Source: Mycolicibacterium hodleri (GTDB lineage Bacteria; Actinomycetota; Actinomycetes; Mycobacteriales; Mycobacteriaceae). From it: 64,000 bases of DNA. The stretch lies in assembly GCF_025822245.1 (NCBI RefSeq), contig NZ_JACKTL010000068.1, positions 1-64,000 on the forward strand, written 5' to 3'. Positions 23,407-31,632 of the stretch are shown here, piece by piece. Under the pieces are notes generated by a model, which was given only the letters and a program-made list of their open reading frames with translations, did no database searches and was not told the DNA's origin. Numbering within the stretch: the first letter of the stretch is position 1; each line of letters opens with the position of its first letter. Made by a program: the position numbers and the translations under genes.

Positions 23407-24762
23407 ATGACGAATTACCCGCAGTACCCAATGCAGCCATCCGGTCGTCGACCGGGCGCCGAACGCGGTGCGAGACAACCCCATCCGATCCATCCTCCAC
23501 GGGGCGACCATCGGCAGCCCTATGACTGGCGCTACGCCAGCCACCCGGAGGCCGCCGCCGACACGGCGCCGATGGCCGCCGTGTCGTCGCACCGCAAGCG
23601 CTCGCGCGTCGGCGCGATGGTGACCGGCGTCGCCGCCGTCGCCGTGGTGTCGGCGGGTGTCGGTGCGGTGGTGATGACCAGTCAGCACGACGAATCCGCC
23701 GAGAGCGGTCTCGCGACGGCACTGGCCACCGCGCCCAAGCAGGTGCCGGCGGCCCAGCCCCAGGCCGGTCTGCCCACCGGCTCCGTCGAGGCGGTGGCGG
23801 CGAAGGTGCTGCCCAGCGTCGTGCAACTGCAGATCGACATGGGCGGGCAGAGCGAAGAGGGATCCGGCGTCGTCCTCGATCCGAACGGGCTGATCCTGAC
23901 CAACAACCACGTGGTGGCGGCCTTGGCGGGCGCGGGCGACGGTCCGGGTGCCCAGGTCACTCCGAGTGGGCAGGAGGTTCCGGGTCCGCAGGCATTGAAG
24001 GCGACGGTCACGCTGTCCGACGGGCGCACCGCGCCGTTCAGCGTGGTCGGTGCGGATCCGTCCAGCGACATCGCCGTTGTTCGCGCGCAGGGACTTTCGG
24101 GTCTGACCCCAATCACCCTCGGCTCGTCGAAGGACCTGAAGGTCGGCCAGAACGTCGTCGCGGTCGGTTCGCCGTTGGGGTTGTCGGGCACCGTGACGAC
24201 CGGCATCGTCAGCGCGCTCGACCGTCCCGTGTCCACCGCGGGCGAGGGACAGAACCAGAACACCGTGCTCGACGCCATTCAGACCGACGCGGCCATCAAC
24301 CCCGGCAACTCGGGCGGCGCGCTGGTGAACATGAATGGTGAACTGATCGGGGTGAACTCCGCGATCGCCTCCCTCGGCGGTGGTCAGGGTTCGTCCGGTG
24401 GGCAGAGCGGCTCGATCGGCCTCGGCTTCGCCATCCCGGTCGACCAGGCCAAGCGCATCGCCACCGAGCTCGCCTCCACCGGCACCGCCACCCATGCGTC
24501 GCTGGGCGTGCAGTTGAGCAACGACGCGAACGCGCCAGGCGCGGCCATCGCGCAGGTGGTCGACGGCGGACCCGCGGCGACCGCGGGCGTACCGGACGGC
24601 GTGGTGGTCACCAAGCTGGACGGTCGCGTCGTCGACGGCGCCGAGGCGCTCGTGGCCGCCGTGCGGTCGAAGGCTCCCGGTGACCAGGTCACGTTGACGT
24701 ACGAGGATCCGTCCGGTTCCAGCCAGACGAAACAGGTCACGCTCGGCACGGCCCAGCAATAG
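23407..24762 (+). CDS. pepD: HtrA/PepD-type membrane-anchored serine protease
   Basis: A 451-residue DegP-family protease. Residues 1-65 are cytoplasmic and Pro/His/Arg-rich, one membrane segment follows (about 68-90, VGAMVTGVAAVAVVSAGVGA), then a trypsin-like domain with H168 (TNNHVV), D221 (SSDIAVV) and S302 (NPGNSGGAL), and a C-terminal PDZ domain (about 360-445, AQVVDGGPAATAGVPDG). The layout equals M. tuberculosis PepD/HtrA paralogues, which cope with misfolded proteins in the cell envelope. In M. tuberculosis pepD follows mprAB; no two-component genes are adjacent here. ATG 23407 is the natural start. Confidence 0.9.
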   Translation: MTNYPQYPMQPSGRRPGAERGARQPHPIHPPRGDHRQPYDWRYASHPEAAADTAPMAAVSSHRKRSRVGAMVTGVAAVAVVSAGVGAVVMTSQHDESAESGLATALATAPKQVPAAQPQAGLPTGSVEAVAAKVLPSVVQLQIDMGGQSEEGSGVVLDPNGLILTNNHVVAALAGAGDGPGAQVTPSGQEVPGPQALKATVTLSDGRTAPFSVVGADPSSDIAVVRAQGLSGLTPITLGSSKDLKVGQNVVAVGSPLGLSGTVTTGIVSALDRPVSTAGEGQNQNTVLDAIQTDAAINPGNSGGALVNMNGELIGVNSAIASLGGGQGSSGGQSGSIGLGFAIPVDQAKRIATELASTGTATHASLGVQLSNDANAPGAAIAQVVDGGPAATAGVPDGVVVTKLDGRVVDGAEALVAAVRSKAPGDQVTLTYEDPSGSSQTKQVTLGTAQQ

Positions 24763-24790
24763 TCGCCCCGACCTTCTCGAGATGGCCGAG

Positions 24791-24808
24791 TTGGACTTCA
24801 GAGTCCAA
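24791..24808. promoter_or_regulatory. TetR operator TTGGACT-N4-AGTCCAA
   Basis: A perfect 18-bp inverted repeat 21 bp upstream of the TetR start, with an extra half site TTGGAC at 24823-24828. Its position predicts autoregulation. Confidence 0.7.
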
Positions 24809-24829
24809 ACAAGGGGCTACAGTTGGACG

Positions 24830-25474
24830 ATGCCGCCCTCCTCGAACGACGTGACGCGGCCCAGGCTCACCTCCCGTGGCGTCGCCACCCGAAATCGCAT
24901 CGTGCAGGCGGCGGCCGAGCTGATGCACGTGCGTGGGGTGGCGGCGACCACGATCGACGAAGTCCTGGCGTCCAGCGCGACGAGCAAGTCGCAGTTCTAC
25001 CAACACTTCGACGACAAGACCGATCTGGTGTACGACGTCATCAGCGTTCGCGCCGACGAGATCCTGTCGTGGCAGCGGCTGCGACTGGAGAAGGTCGACT
25101 CGTTTCGGGGCCTGAATCACTGGCGGGACGCCATGGTGCAGCGCTGCGCGCTGCGGCGGGGCCTGTGGGGGTGTGAGCTCGGGTCGCTCGCGGCCGAACT
25201 GTCCGACAGCGACGACAAGGCACGCGAATCCCTCGCGGCGCACTTCGCCGAATGGCAGGGGCTGCTGGCGGCCGCGCTGGAGCGGATGCGTGACACGGGC
25301 GCGCTGCGGTCCGACGTCGACGCGCCCACCCTTGCCACCGGACTGTTGGCGGCGGTCGAGGGCGGTTACCTGCTGTCGCAGACCGCGCACGACCCGCGGC
25401 TCATGCAGACCGCGTTGGACTCGGCGATCGCCTACATCAGGACGTTCCAACCCGTGGGCGCAGAACGCGACTAA
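24830..25474 (+). CDS. TetR/AcrR-family transcriptional regulator
   Basis: A 214-residue regulator. The N-terminal helix-turn-helix covers about residues 15-60 (TRNRIVQAAAELMHVRGVAA, then SKSQFYQHFDDKTDLV). The C-terminal ligand domain (WGCELGSLAAELSD and ATGLLAAVEGGYLLSQ) resembles the TetR_C_16/YxaF-LmrA-like group that responds to small aromatic or drug-like ligands. ATG 24830 is chosen because the palindromic operator lies just upstream; an earlier in-frame ATG (24782) would place that operator inside the gene. Nothing adjacent on the same strand is an obvious target, so the regulon besides itself is unclear. Confidence 0.9.
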   Translation: MPPSSNDVTRPRLTSRGVATRNRIVQAAAELMHVRGVAATTIDEVLASSATSKSQFYQHFDDKTDLVYDVISVRADEILSWQRLRLEKVDSFRGLNHWRDAMVQRCALRRGLWGCELGSLAAELSDSDDKARESLAAHFAEWQGLLAAALERMRDTGALRSDVDAPTLATGLLAAVEGGYLLSQTAHDPRLMQTALDSAIAYIRTFQPVGAERD

Positions 25475-25501
25475 CGATTGGGACCAGCGGGTCCAACACG
25501 A

Positions 25502-25536
25502 GCGAGGCGGGCCAGTCGTCGACTGGCCCGCCTCGC
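25502..25536. terminator. Strong bidirectional terminator
   Basis: Perfect 17-bp arms (GCGAGGCGGGCCAGTCG and its complement) around a single T, between the convergent TetR gene and the lipoprotein pseudogene. A further imperfect palindrome with TTGG/CCAA ends precedes it at 25478-25496. Confidence 0.8.
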
Positions 25537-25564
25537 GTCGTCCTGATGAAGGGACTCGTGCTAC

Positions 25565-25808
25565 CTATCCGATGTGGTTGGTGCCGGGAACGCCGGTCGG
25601 CGCGGGCGGCGCCTTGACCGGCGGGCTGAACGAGTTGCCACCGGTGGGGTTGATGCTCTTCTCGGTCGGCGTGGCCGACGGTGCGGTGGTCGTGGTCTCC
25701 GTGGTGCTCGACGGGCTGGGCTTCTCGCTGCGCGGTCAGCGCCCCCATGGAGACGAGCGCCGCGATGCCGAGGCCGGCCGCCACGCGGCGAGTGGTGCGA
25801 CTAGACAT
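25565..25808 (-). pseudogene. Frameshifted copy of the small lipoprotein gene
   Basis: This 244-bp stretch parallels the intact gene 25844-26086. It begins MSSRTTRRVAAGLG, keeps the signal-peptide core, then loses five bases near 25726, just at the lipobox, which removes the Cys and shifts the frame. In the second frame the homologous tail continues (TEKSINPTGG, then APPAPTGVPGTNHIG) to a stop at 25565. Without the shift it would encode an 82-residue lipoprotein. Read straight through, the first frame runs into the terminator and TetR gene with no family similarity. Confidence 0.75.
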
Positions 25809-25843
25809 GAGGCAGTCCTATCCGGGTTCTGAAGATCGACGGA

Positions 25844-26086
25844 TCAGTTGTGGGTGCCGGGGATGGCCGTGGGGGCCGGCGGCGCCTTGACGGGCGGCGT
25901 GAAGAGGTTGCCACCGGTGGGGTTGATGCTCTTCTCGGTCGGCGTGGCCGACGGTGCGGTGGTCGTGGTCTCCGTGGTGCTCGACGGGCTGGGCTTCTCG
26001 CTGCCGCAAGCGGTCAGCGCTCCCATGGAGATGAAGGCAGCAACGCCGAGGCCCGCGGCCACGCGACGGGTGAGACGACTATTCAT
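25844..26086 (-). CDS. Small putative lipoprotein
   Basis: An 80-residue protein: positively charged start (MNSRLTRRVA), hydrophobic core, lipobox LTAC with the acylated Cys near residue 27, then a Ser/Thr/Pro-rich tail (SPSSTTETTTTAPSATPTE, then PPVKAPPAPTAIPG). It should be lipid-anchored on the outer face of the membrane; no function is known. A frameshifted tandem copy follows 35 bp downstream. A sigma-70-like promoter lies about 50 bp upstream. Confidence 0.8.
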   Translation of the reverse strand: MNSRLTRRVAAGLGVAAFISMGALTACGSEKPSPSSTTETTTTAPSATPTEKSINPTGGNLFTPPVKAPPAPTAIPGTHN

Positions 26087-26435
26087 GCGGGAATCCTATC
26101 TTTGCTACCTGGAAATCGCTGACGATACGTGAACTGAACTCTATCGTCCAGAACGGTGTCGCGTCAAGGCGATGCCCGACTCGGCAGTGCGGCGGCCGCG
26201 CGGGCAAAACGCTCTGTTCACGGGCACCGTCCGATGATGGAGCCGGCAGGCGGCGGCACATTGGCAACAGGACTTGTCGGTCCAGAGTACGGGCCTCGGC
26301 AGTCGGCGTCCACGCCGCGATCGGGAGCTCCTCTCGGCATCGCATGTAACACCGGGCGGCCGGGAGAGCGATCAACCGACTGACGCGGCTACGGGGCTAC
26401 CTCCGCCGCCGCCAGGGTCTTAAGGGGTTGTCGTC
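26087..26435. other. Divergent intergenic region, lipoprotein / cutinase
   Basis: 349 bp without a credible gene. It holds the lipoprotein promoter near 26138-26167 and, at the right end, an AAGGGG ribosome binding site for cutinase. A 98-codon minus-strand frame here (26079-26375) lacks coding character and overlaps the lipoprotein start. Confidence 0.6.
26138..26167 (-). promoter_or_regulatory. Sigma-70-type promoter for the lipoprotein gene
   Basis: On the minus strand TTGACG (-35, 26167-26162) and TAGAGT (-10, 26143-26138) are 18 bases apart. The predicted start of transcription near 26130 gives a leader of about 45 nt. Confidence 0.5.
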
Positions 26436-27275
26436 ATGTTTCGTCGTGTGGGATTGGCCGTTCTCGTCGCAGGAACCACGTTCGCCGGAGTCGCCACCGG
26501 CACGGCCGGCGCCGCAGCCGGGTGCGGTGACTTTCACTGGCTCGGCGCCGCGGGTTCGGGTCAGCGCGACGGTGCCGGCTTGACGGCCAACGGGGGCATG
26601 GGCCCCGTGGTGTACCAGTCGTTCCAGCAGTTGCAGTCCGAGTTGGCCGCCTCGGGGCAGACGATCACCGCCGAAGCCGTCCAGTACCCCGCGGCACCCG
26701 TCCCGCTCAACGGCGGCATCGGCGGCTGGATGGGGTTCATGGACAGCGTGAAGGCGGGCACCGACGCCGCCGCCAAGCAGTTCGAGGCGTTCACCGAGCG
26801 GTGCCCGACGACCAAGGTGGTGCTCGCCGGCTACTCGCAGGGCGCCATGGTGATCCACCGCAACCTGCACGACCTCGCCGACGACCCGCACGTGGCGGCG
26901 GCACTGCTCATCGCCGACGGCGACCGGCTGCCCACCGACACCACGGTCAACCTGGGTTCGACTGCGGTGGTGCCCAGCGTGGGCAAGGGCGTCGCCCAGG
27001 AACATTCCTTCCTGGCGTCGGCTCCCACCTCGGAGCTGCCACCGGAGATGGGTGCGCGCACGGTCAGCGTCTGCGACGTCGGCGACCCGGTCTGCGACGC
27101 CGACCCCGATGCCGACTCCGACGATGCGCTGTCACCGGCCGCCCTTGCGATCCACACCTCCTACGCCCCCACGAGCAGCGGCGCACATGCCTGGGGCGCA
27201 CCGCTGTATCAGCTGGTGGCGAATGCCGCCGTCGAGCCGTCCTCGGCAACGGGGCTGGCCGCGCCCGTCAGATGA
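26436..27275 (+). CDS. Secreted cutinase-family esterase
   Basis: A 279-residue alpha/beta hydrolase with a signal peptide (MFRRVGLAVLVAGTTFAG, cut near AGAAAG). The nucleophile is S134 in VVLAGYSQGAM; the catalytic Asp lies in CDVGDPVCD between the two disulphide cysteines and the His in IHTSYAP. This is the layout of mycobacterial cutinase-like proteins (Culp), which hydrolyse lipid esters, phospholipids or polyesters outside the cell. The extra C-terminal tail after the His region is common in this group. AAGGGG precedes the ATG. The stop overlaps the end of the convergent GH13 gene by 8 bp. Confidence 0.92.
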   Translation: MFRRVGLAVLVAGTTFAGVATGTAGAAAGCGDFHWLGAAGSGQRDGAGLTANGGMGPVVYQSFQQLQSELAASGQTITAEAVQYPAAPVPLNGGIGGWMGFMDSVKAGTDAAAKQFEAFTERCPTTKVVLAGYSQGAMVIHRNLHDLADDPHVAAALLIADGDRLPTDTTVNLGSTAVVPSVGKGVAQEHSFLASAPTSELPPEMGARTVSVCDVGDPVCDADPDADSDDALSPAALAIHTSYAPTSSGAHAWGAPLYQLVANAAVEPSSATGLAAPVR

Positions 27276-28950
27276 TCGGGTCGTCGTCCGGCCGGACGAG
27301 CCTCAACCACCGGTAGCCGTATGGATCGAGGCTGAGCTCCGTACGGCCCGAGCCGTCGAGGGGATGCTCGGTGAGCCCGTCGAGCAGGCTCACCAACACC
27401 GATCCCGAGGGCGCATCCGCGAGTTCGACCGGCACCAGGGCGCCGTCTGCGCCAAAGTTGTGCAGTGCCACCATCTGCCAGCCCGACTGCTCCTCGCGGC
27501 ACACGTGGGCCAACACCGATCGATGGGGTTGTTCCAGCACCTCGACGGTCGACCAGCCGATCTGCGGCTGCTGGCGGTAGGTGTAGACGAGGTCGCGGAT
27601 GAACCACCAAAACGAGTGGTGGTCGCGGCGTTGTGCGGCGACGTTGACGCGATCGGGGCCGAACAGACCGTCGGGAAGGGGTCTGGTGAGCCGCCGCTTC
27701 GCCGCCGTCGAGAAGCCGCCGTTGGCGCCACCCGTCCACTGCATGGGGCTGCGGACTGCCAATCGCCCTGGGATGTCGAGGTTTTCGCCCATTCCGATCT
27801 CCTCACCGTAGAACAGCACGGGACTGCCCGGCGTGGAGAAGGCCAGTGAGTACACCATCCGCATCCGACGCTCGTCACCGCCGACCATGGTCGGCAACCG
27901 TCGCCGGAGACCGCGGTCGTAGAGCTGCATGTCGGGGTCGGGGCCAAAGGCGTCGAAGACCTCCTGGCGTTCGGCGTCGCTCAGCTTGTCCAGGGTCAGC
28001 TCGTCGTGATTGCGCACGAAGTTGGCCCACTGGCTGGTGATGTCGAGGGTGGGGCGCTGACGCATCGCCTTGGCCAACGGGCGCGCGTCGCCGCGGGCGA
28101 GTGAGAGGTAGACGTTCTGCATTCCGATGAAGTCGAACTGCATGTTGAGTCCGTCGCCGTCGGGGCCACCGAAGAACTTCTTCTGGTCCTCGTAGGCGAC
28201 GTTGACCTCGCCGAGGAGCACGGCGTCGCCGACCCGGCGGGTGACGAAGTTGCGGACGTCGCCGAGGTATTCGAACGGGTCGAAGGAGCCCGGCTCGCCG
28301 GGAACGGAATCCCTGGCGAACAGGAAGGGGACCGCGTCGATCCGGAACCCGGAGACGCCGAGTTCGAGCCAGAACCCCAGCGTCCGCGAAATCTCCTCCT
28401 GGACCTTGGGATTGGCGATGTTGAGGTCGGGCTGGTGCTTGTAGAAGTGGTGTAGATACCACTGGTTGGTCTTGGGATCGAGCTCCCAGATGCTGTCCTC
28501 CTGGTCGGGGAAGACCACGTCCTTGGGATCGGACTTCGGCTCGGTCGCACTCCACACGTAGTAGTCGCGGTACGGGTCGTCGACGCTTCGGCGAGCGGAC
28601 TTGAACCAGGGATGCGCGTCGGAGGTGTGGTTCATGACGAAGTCGACGATCACCCGGATGCCCGCCGCCCGGGCGGTACGCACCAATTCGACGAAGTCGC
28701 CGAGGTTGCCCAACCGCGGGTCGACGCCGAAGAAGTCGACGATGTCGTACCCGTCGTCCTTCTGGGCCGTCGGATAGAACGGCATCAACCACAGGCACGT
28801 CACGCCCAGATCGGCGAGGTACTCGACGCGATCGGCCATCCCGCGGATGTCGCCGGTCCCGTCACCGTTGGAGTCGTAGAACGTCTCGACGTCCGCACAG
28901 TAGAAGACGGCGTTCTTCCACCACAGGTCGCCGCTGTCGATGCTCCTCAT
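27268..28950 (-). CDS. GH13 alpha-amylase / trehalose synthase-like enzyme
   Basis: A 560-residue GH13 protein with all catalytic residues: nucleophile D205 (GFRIDAVPF), acid/base E248 (LLGEVNV) and D316 (FVRNHDEL), plus VDFVMNHTSDAHPWF for region I. The overall pattern (VFYCADVETFYDSNGDGTGD at the start, SIWELDPKTNQWYLHHFYKH) resembles the trehalose synthase branch, but the N-terminus and length also fit alpha-glucosidase-like relatives. No signal peptide, so alpha-glucan or maltose/trehalose turnover in the cytosol is likely. Start ATG 28950 is at the family's usual position; the open frame upstream has no similarity. Confidence 0.85.
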   Translation of the reverse strand: MRSIDSGDLWWKNAVFYCADVETFYDSNGDGTGDIRGMADRVEYLADLGVTCLWLMPFYPTAQKDDGYDIVDFFGVDPRLGNLGDFVELVRTARAAGIRVIVDFVMNHTSDAHPWFKSARRSVDDPYRDYYVWSATEPKSDPKDVVFPDQEDSIWELDPKTNQWYLHHFYKHQPDLNIANPKVQEEISRTLGFWLELGVSGFRIDAVPFLFARDSVPGEPGSFDPFEYLGDVRNFVTRRVGDAVLLGEVNVAYEDQKKFFGGPDGDGLNMQFDFIGMQNVYLSLARGDARPLAKAMRQRPTLDITSQWANFVRNHDELTLDKLSDAERQEVFDAFGPDPDMQLYDRGLRRRLPTMVGGDERRMRMVYSLAFSTPGSPVLFYGEEIGMGENLDIPGRLAVRSPMQWTGGANGGFSTAAKRRLTRPLPDGLFGPDRVNVAAQRRDHHSFWWFIRDLVYTYRQQPQIGWSTVEVLEQPHRSVLAHVCREEQSGWQMVALHNFGADGALVPVELADAPSGSVLVSLLDGLTEHPLDGSGRTELSLDPYGYRWLRLVRPDDDPII

Positions 28951-29266
28951 GCGTCGTGCCGCAGCTGCGCTGGACTGACGTGCTCGTTGGAGCGGGGGAA
29001 GGCGATGACCGTCATGCCGGACGGCATACCCGTTCTTCCGCAGCCTTACGTCCGCGTCAGATTTGCGGTCGTGGGAGTCGGCAGCTCGCCTTAACCTGAC
29101 GAGATCGGTAGGTTGGTCGGTGGTTGAGCTTCCAGCCGGTCGCCGTCGCGACCCGTCGATCCGGTCGTCGCACCTGATCGCGGGTCGAACGCCGCCTGGG
29201 TGCGGGTTCTTCACGACGTCGACATGGCAGCTGACACGTCGCGACGACGCGCTGGGAGGTGGGGCT
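28951..29266. promoter_or_regulatory. Divergent intergenic region with palindrome ATGCCG-GA-CGGCAT
   Basis: 316 bp between the divergent GH13 and RsbU-like genes with no credible gene. A perfect 14-bp palindrome sits at 29014-29027 and may be an operator for either side. A GGGAGGTGGGG ribosome binding region (29254-29264) serves the RsbU-like gene. I could not recognise a SigF-type promoter. Confidence 0.45.
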
Positions 29267-30565
29267 ATGGCGGTCAACCCGACGGCTTCGTTGCACCCGA
29301 CGGCTCAGGACTCCGCCGCCAATCTGCGCGCCGGCGAGCAGTTGGTCGACGACGTCGGCACGGGACTGTCCGGTTCGCTGAATCTGCGTCGCACGGCACT
29401 TCGGCTGTTGACGATGATCCGCCCGCGGCTCGCCGACTGGGGGATGGTCGTCCTGCCCGGCGACCGCCCGGGCTCGCTGACGTTGGTCGGAGGCGACGAC
29501 GCCGGCTTCCACGCCGTCATCTCCACGGCCGCCATCGCCGAGCTCGAGCTCAGTCGCCTGTTGCGGACCGGTGGCACGGAGCTGCGGCACGTCATGATGG
29601 ACGACGACGCCGAGGGCGATCTCGCCGGCATGATTCCGCACCCCCGGCTTGTCGCCGAGGCCGCCTCGATGCGCCCGGCGGATCTGCTCACCGTGGGTCT
29701 CAACGCGCGGGGCGCGACCATCGGTGCACTGGTGCTGATTCGGTGCGAGGGGCGGGGCTTCGAGGCCCGCGACGTGACGGTCGCCGAGAGAGTCGCGACG
29801 AGCGCCGCGATGGCCTTGGATTCCGCACGACTCTACGAGGAGCGCGGGCGCATCGCGTCGGTTCTGCAGAGCAGCCTTCGGCCGCCGTCGCTGCCAGAGG
29901 TCGACGGGGCGCGGTTGGCCGCCAGGTACCGGCCCGCGGCCGAACACCTCGACATCGGAGGCGACTTCTACGACGTGCACGGCCGAGGGGACGACTGGCT
30001 GCTGTCGGTCGGCGACGTCTCCGGCAAGGGCGTGGAGGCGGCCGCGCTGACCGGTCGAACCCGCCAAAGCATCCGTACGGCCTGCTTTTTCGATCGTCGT
30101 CCCGAGGTCGTCCTCGGGGCGCTGAACACGGTGCTCTTCGACGAGCACACGAAGGACTTCGTCACCGTGGTGTGCGCCAGGATGCGTCGCGACGGCGACG
30201 GGCGATTCGTGGTCGACGTGGCCGCGGCAGGTCATCCGCCGCCCATCGTGCTGCGTCGCGACGGCCGGGTCGAAACGGTCGGCGTCAGTGGCACCGCGGT
30301 CGGCATGATCGCCCAGGTGCGGTACCGGCCGGCCACCGTCGCCCTCGAGTCCGGCGACACCATGCTGATGTTCACCGACGGAGTCGACGAGGCCACGGGT
30401 CCCGACGGCATGTACGGCGTCGACCGGCTCGTGGCCTTGCTGCCCCGCTATGCCGGCGCCGGCCCCGAAGTGCTCTGTGAGGCGATCGAGCAGGACGTCC
30501 TCGAATACCTCGACGGTCGGCAGCACGACGACATCGCGTTGCTCGCGGTGACATGCGGCGACTAG
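29267..30565 (+). CDS. RsbU/SpoIIE-type PP2C phosphatase with N-terminal GAF-like domain
   Basis: A 432-residue soluble protein: a GAF-like sensor at about residues 20-195 (ATIGALVLIRCEGRGF, RVATSAAMALDSARLY) and a SpoIIE phosphatase at about 200-430. Metal-binding signatures are GGDFYDV (about residue 231), SVGDVSGKGVEAA and the C-terminal HDDIALLAV. Such enzymes dephosphorylate STAS-domain anti-sigma antagonists, releasing a sigma factor. The operon ends with a STAS protein, a fitting substrate. Start ATG 29267 has a strong ribosome binding site; an upstream frame extension lies in the intergenic region. It overlaps the next gene by 13 bases. Confidence 0.9.
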   Translation: MAVNPTASLHPTAQDSAANLRAGEQLVDDVGTGLSGSLNLRRTALRLLTMIRPRLADWGMVVLPGDRPGSLTLVGGDDAGFHAVISTAAIAELELSRLLRTGGTELRHVMMDDDAEGDLAGMIPHPRLVAEAASMRPADLLTVGLNARGATIGALVLIRCEGRGFEARDVTVAERVATSAAMALDSARLYEERGRIASVLQSSLRPPSLPEVDGARLAARYRPAAEHLDIGGDFYDVHGRGDDWLLSVGDVSGKGVEAAALTGRTRQSIRTACFFDRRPEVVLGALNTVLFDEHTKDFVTVVCARMRRDGDGRFVVDVAAAGHPPPIVLRRDGRVETVGVSGTAVGMIAQVRYRPATVALESGDTMLMFTDGVDEATGPDGMYGVDRLVALLPRYAGAGPEVLCEAIEQDVLEYLDGRQHDDIALLAVTCGD

Positions 30566-31611
30566 GCGAGCGTCGAAACCCGTTGGAGGCGTACGACGCG
30601 GCTCTCGCGAGCGGAGACACCGAGACGGTGACGTCGCTCGTCGCCGAAATGCTCTGCGAGGGTGCGGATCCCGTGTCGGTGCTCACCGACGTGGTGGCCG
30701 CCGCTCAGCGGGAAGTCGGCCGGCGCTGGCAGCTAGGCGAATTCACGGTGGCGCAGGAGCACGCGGCCACCGCGACGGCCATCTCGGCGACCAAGGTCGT
30801 CGCCCATCACGTCCGGCAGATGCCGGTGACCCGGGGCAAGGTGCTGGTCGCCTGTGCCGAACGCGAGTGGCACGCGCTGCCCGCGATGATGATCGAATGC
30901 GCGCTGCGCGCCAACGGCTGGGACACCACCCTGCTCGGCGCGTCGACGAATCCGTTGCGGCTCAACCAATATCTGCACGACCTGGGACCCGACGCCGTCG
31001 CGGTGAGTTGTTCGGTGCTGGGCTCGTTGCCGACCTGTCGACGATTCATCGAGGCCACGACGGCCAGCGGGACGCCGATCCTGGTGGGCGGCCCGGCGTT
31101 CGGCGGCGACGACGTGCGGGCGGTCGCCCTGGGCGCCACCGCGTGGGCGCGCGACGCGCACGGCGCCATCGTGGCGATGGACGGGCTGCCGGCGGTGGTG
31201 TCACCAGCGAAGCCCCTGGCCGCCGAGCGGACTGCCGAGCAGTCGGCGCTGGAGTCCGACCATCGTCGGCTCGTCGCGCGGCTGCGTGAACGGTGGTCGC
31301 TGGTCGCCGCGGCCACCACTCCCGACGCAGACTGCCTCAACAGCGTCATCGACGTCGCCGACGACGTGCTGCACCAGATCCTCCACGCGGTGGAGGTGGT
31401 GCTGCTCACCGGTGACCACCGGGTGCTGGCCGAGACGGCCTGGTGGATCGACGACCTGTTGCGTACCCGAGGTGCCGACCCGCAGATGATGGGTGAACTG
31501 GTGGACATCTTCACCGCCGCGATGCGTGACTACCCGTTGGCAGCCACGATGTTGGCCGTCCACTTCGCCGTACCGGGTGACTGGCGCCAGGACCGGACAA
31601 CCGGCGAATGA
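30553..31611 (+). CDS. Stand-alone cobalamin-binding protein with B12-photoreceptor signature
   Basis: A 352-residue protein with a four-helix B12-binding cap (about 5-85) and Rossmann-type B12-binding domain (about 90-215). It has W59-x9-E69-H70 (GRRWQLGEFTVAQEH), the Wx9EH signature of CarH/LitR adenosylcobalamin photoreceptors, and an ExH motif (EREWHALP, H107) in place of the classical DxHxxG, where the lower axial His should be. There is no MerR DNA-binding domain; instead about 130 C-terminal helical residues follow. It is therefore a sensor acting through protein partners, probably the phosphatase and kinase encoded around it. The residue after the Trp is Gln, where CarH as I recall has the His that ligates cobalt after light. 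Light sensing is an inference. Confidence 0.8.
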   Translation: MRRLGERRNPLEAYDAALASGDTETVTSLVAEMLCEGADPVSVLTDVVAAAQREVGRRWQLGEFTVAQEHAATATAISATKVVAHHVRQMPVTRGKVLVACAEREWHALPAMMIECALRANGWDTTLLGASTNPLRLNQYLHDLGPDAVAVSCSVLGSLPTCRRFIEATTASGTPILVGGPAFGGDDVRAVALGATAWARDAHGAIVAMDGLPAVVSPAKPLAAERTAEQSALESDHRRLVARLRERWSLVAAATTPDADCLNSVIDVADDVLHQILHAVEVVLLTGDHRVLAETAWWIDDLLRTRGADPQMMGELVDIFTAAMRDYPLAATMLAVHFAVPGDWRQDRTTGE

Positions 31612-31632
31612 CGAGTGACGAGAGGCAATTCC

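Noticed and set aside
25437..25808. A 123-residue minus-strand gene reading through the lipoprotein copy into the TetR region
   Set aside because: After the five-base deletion it leaves the homologous frame and crosses a strong terminator; comparison with the intact neighbour shows it is a frameshifted pseudogene.
26079..26375. A 98-residue minus-strand gene upstream of cutinase
   Set aside because: No homology-like features or ribosome binding site, and it overlaps the start and promoter of the lipoprotein gene.
28951..29277. N-terminal extension of the GH13 enzyme
   Set aside because: The frame is open for another 109 codons but has Arg/Pro-rich non-family sequence; GH13 similarity starts immediately after ATG 28950.
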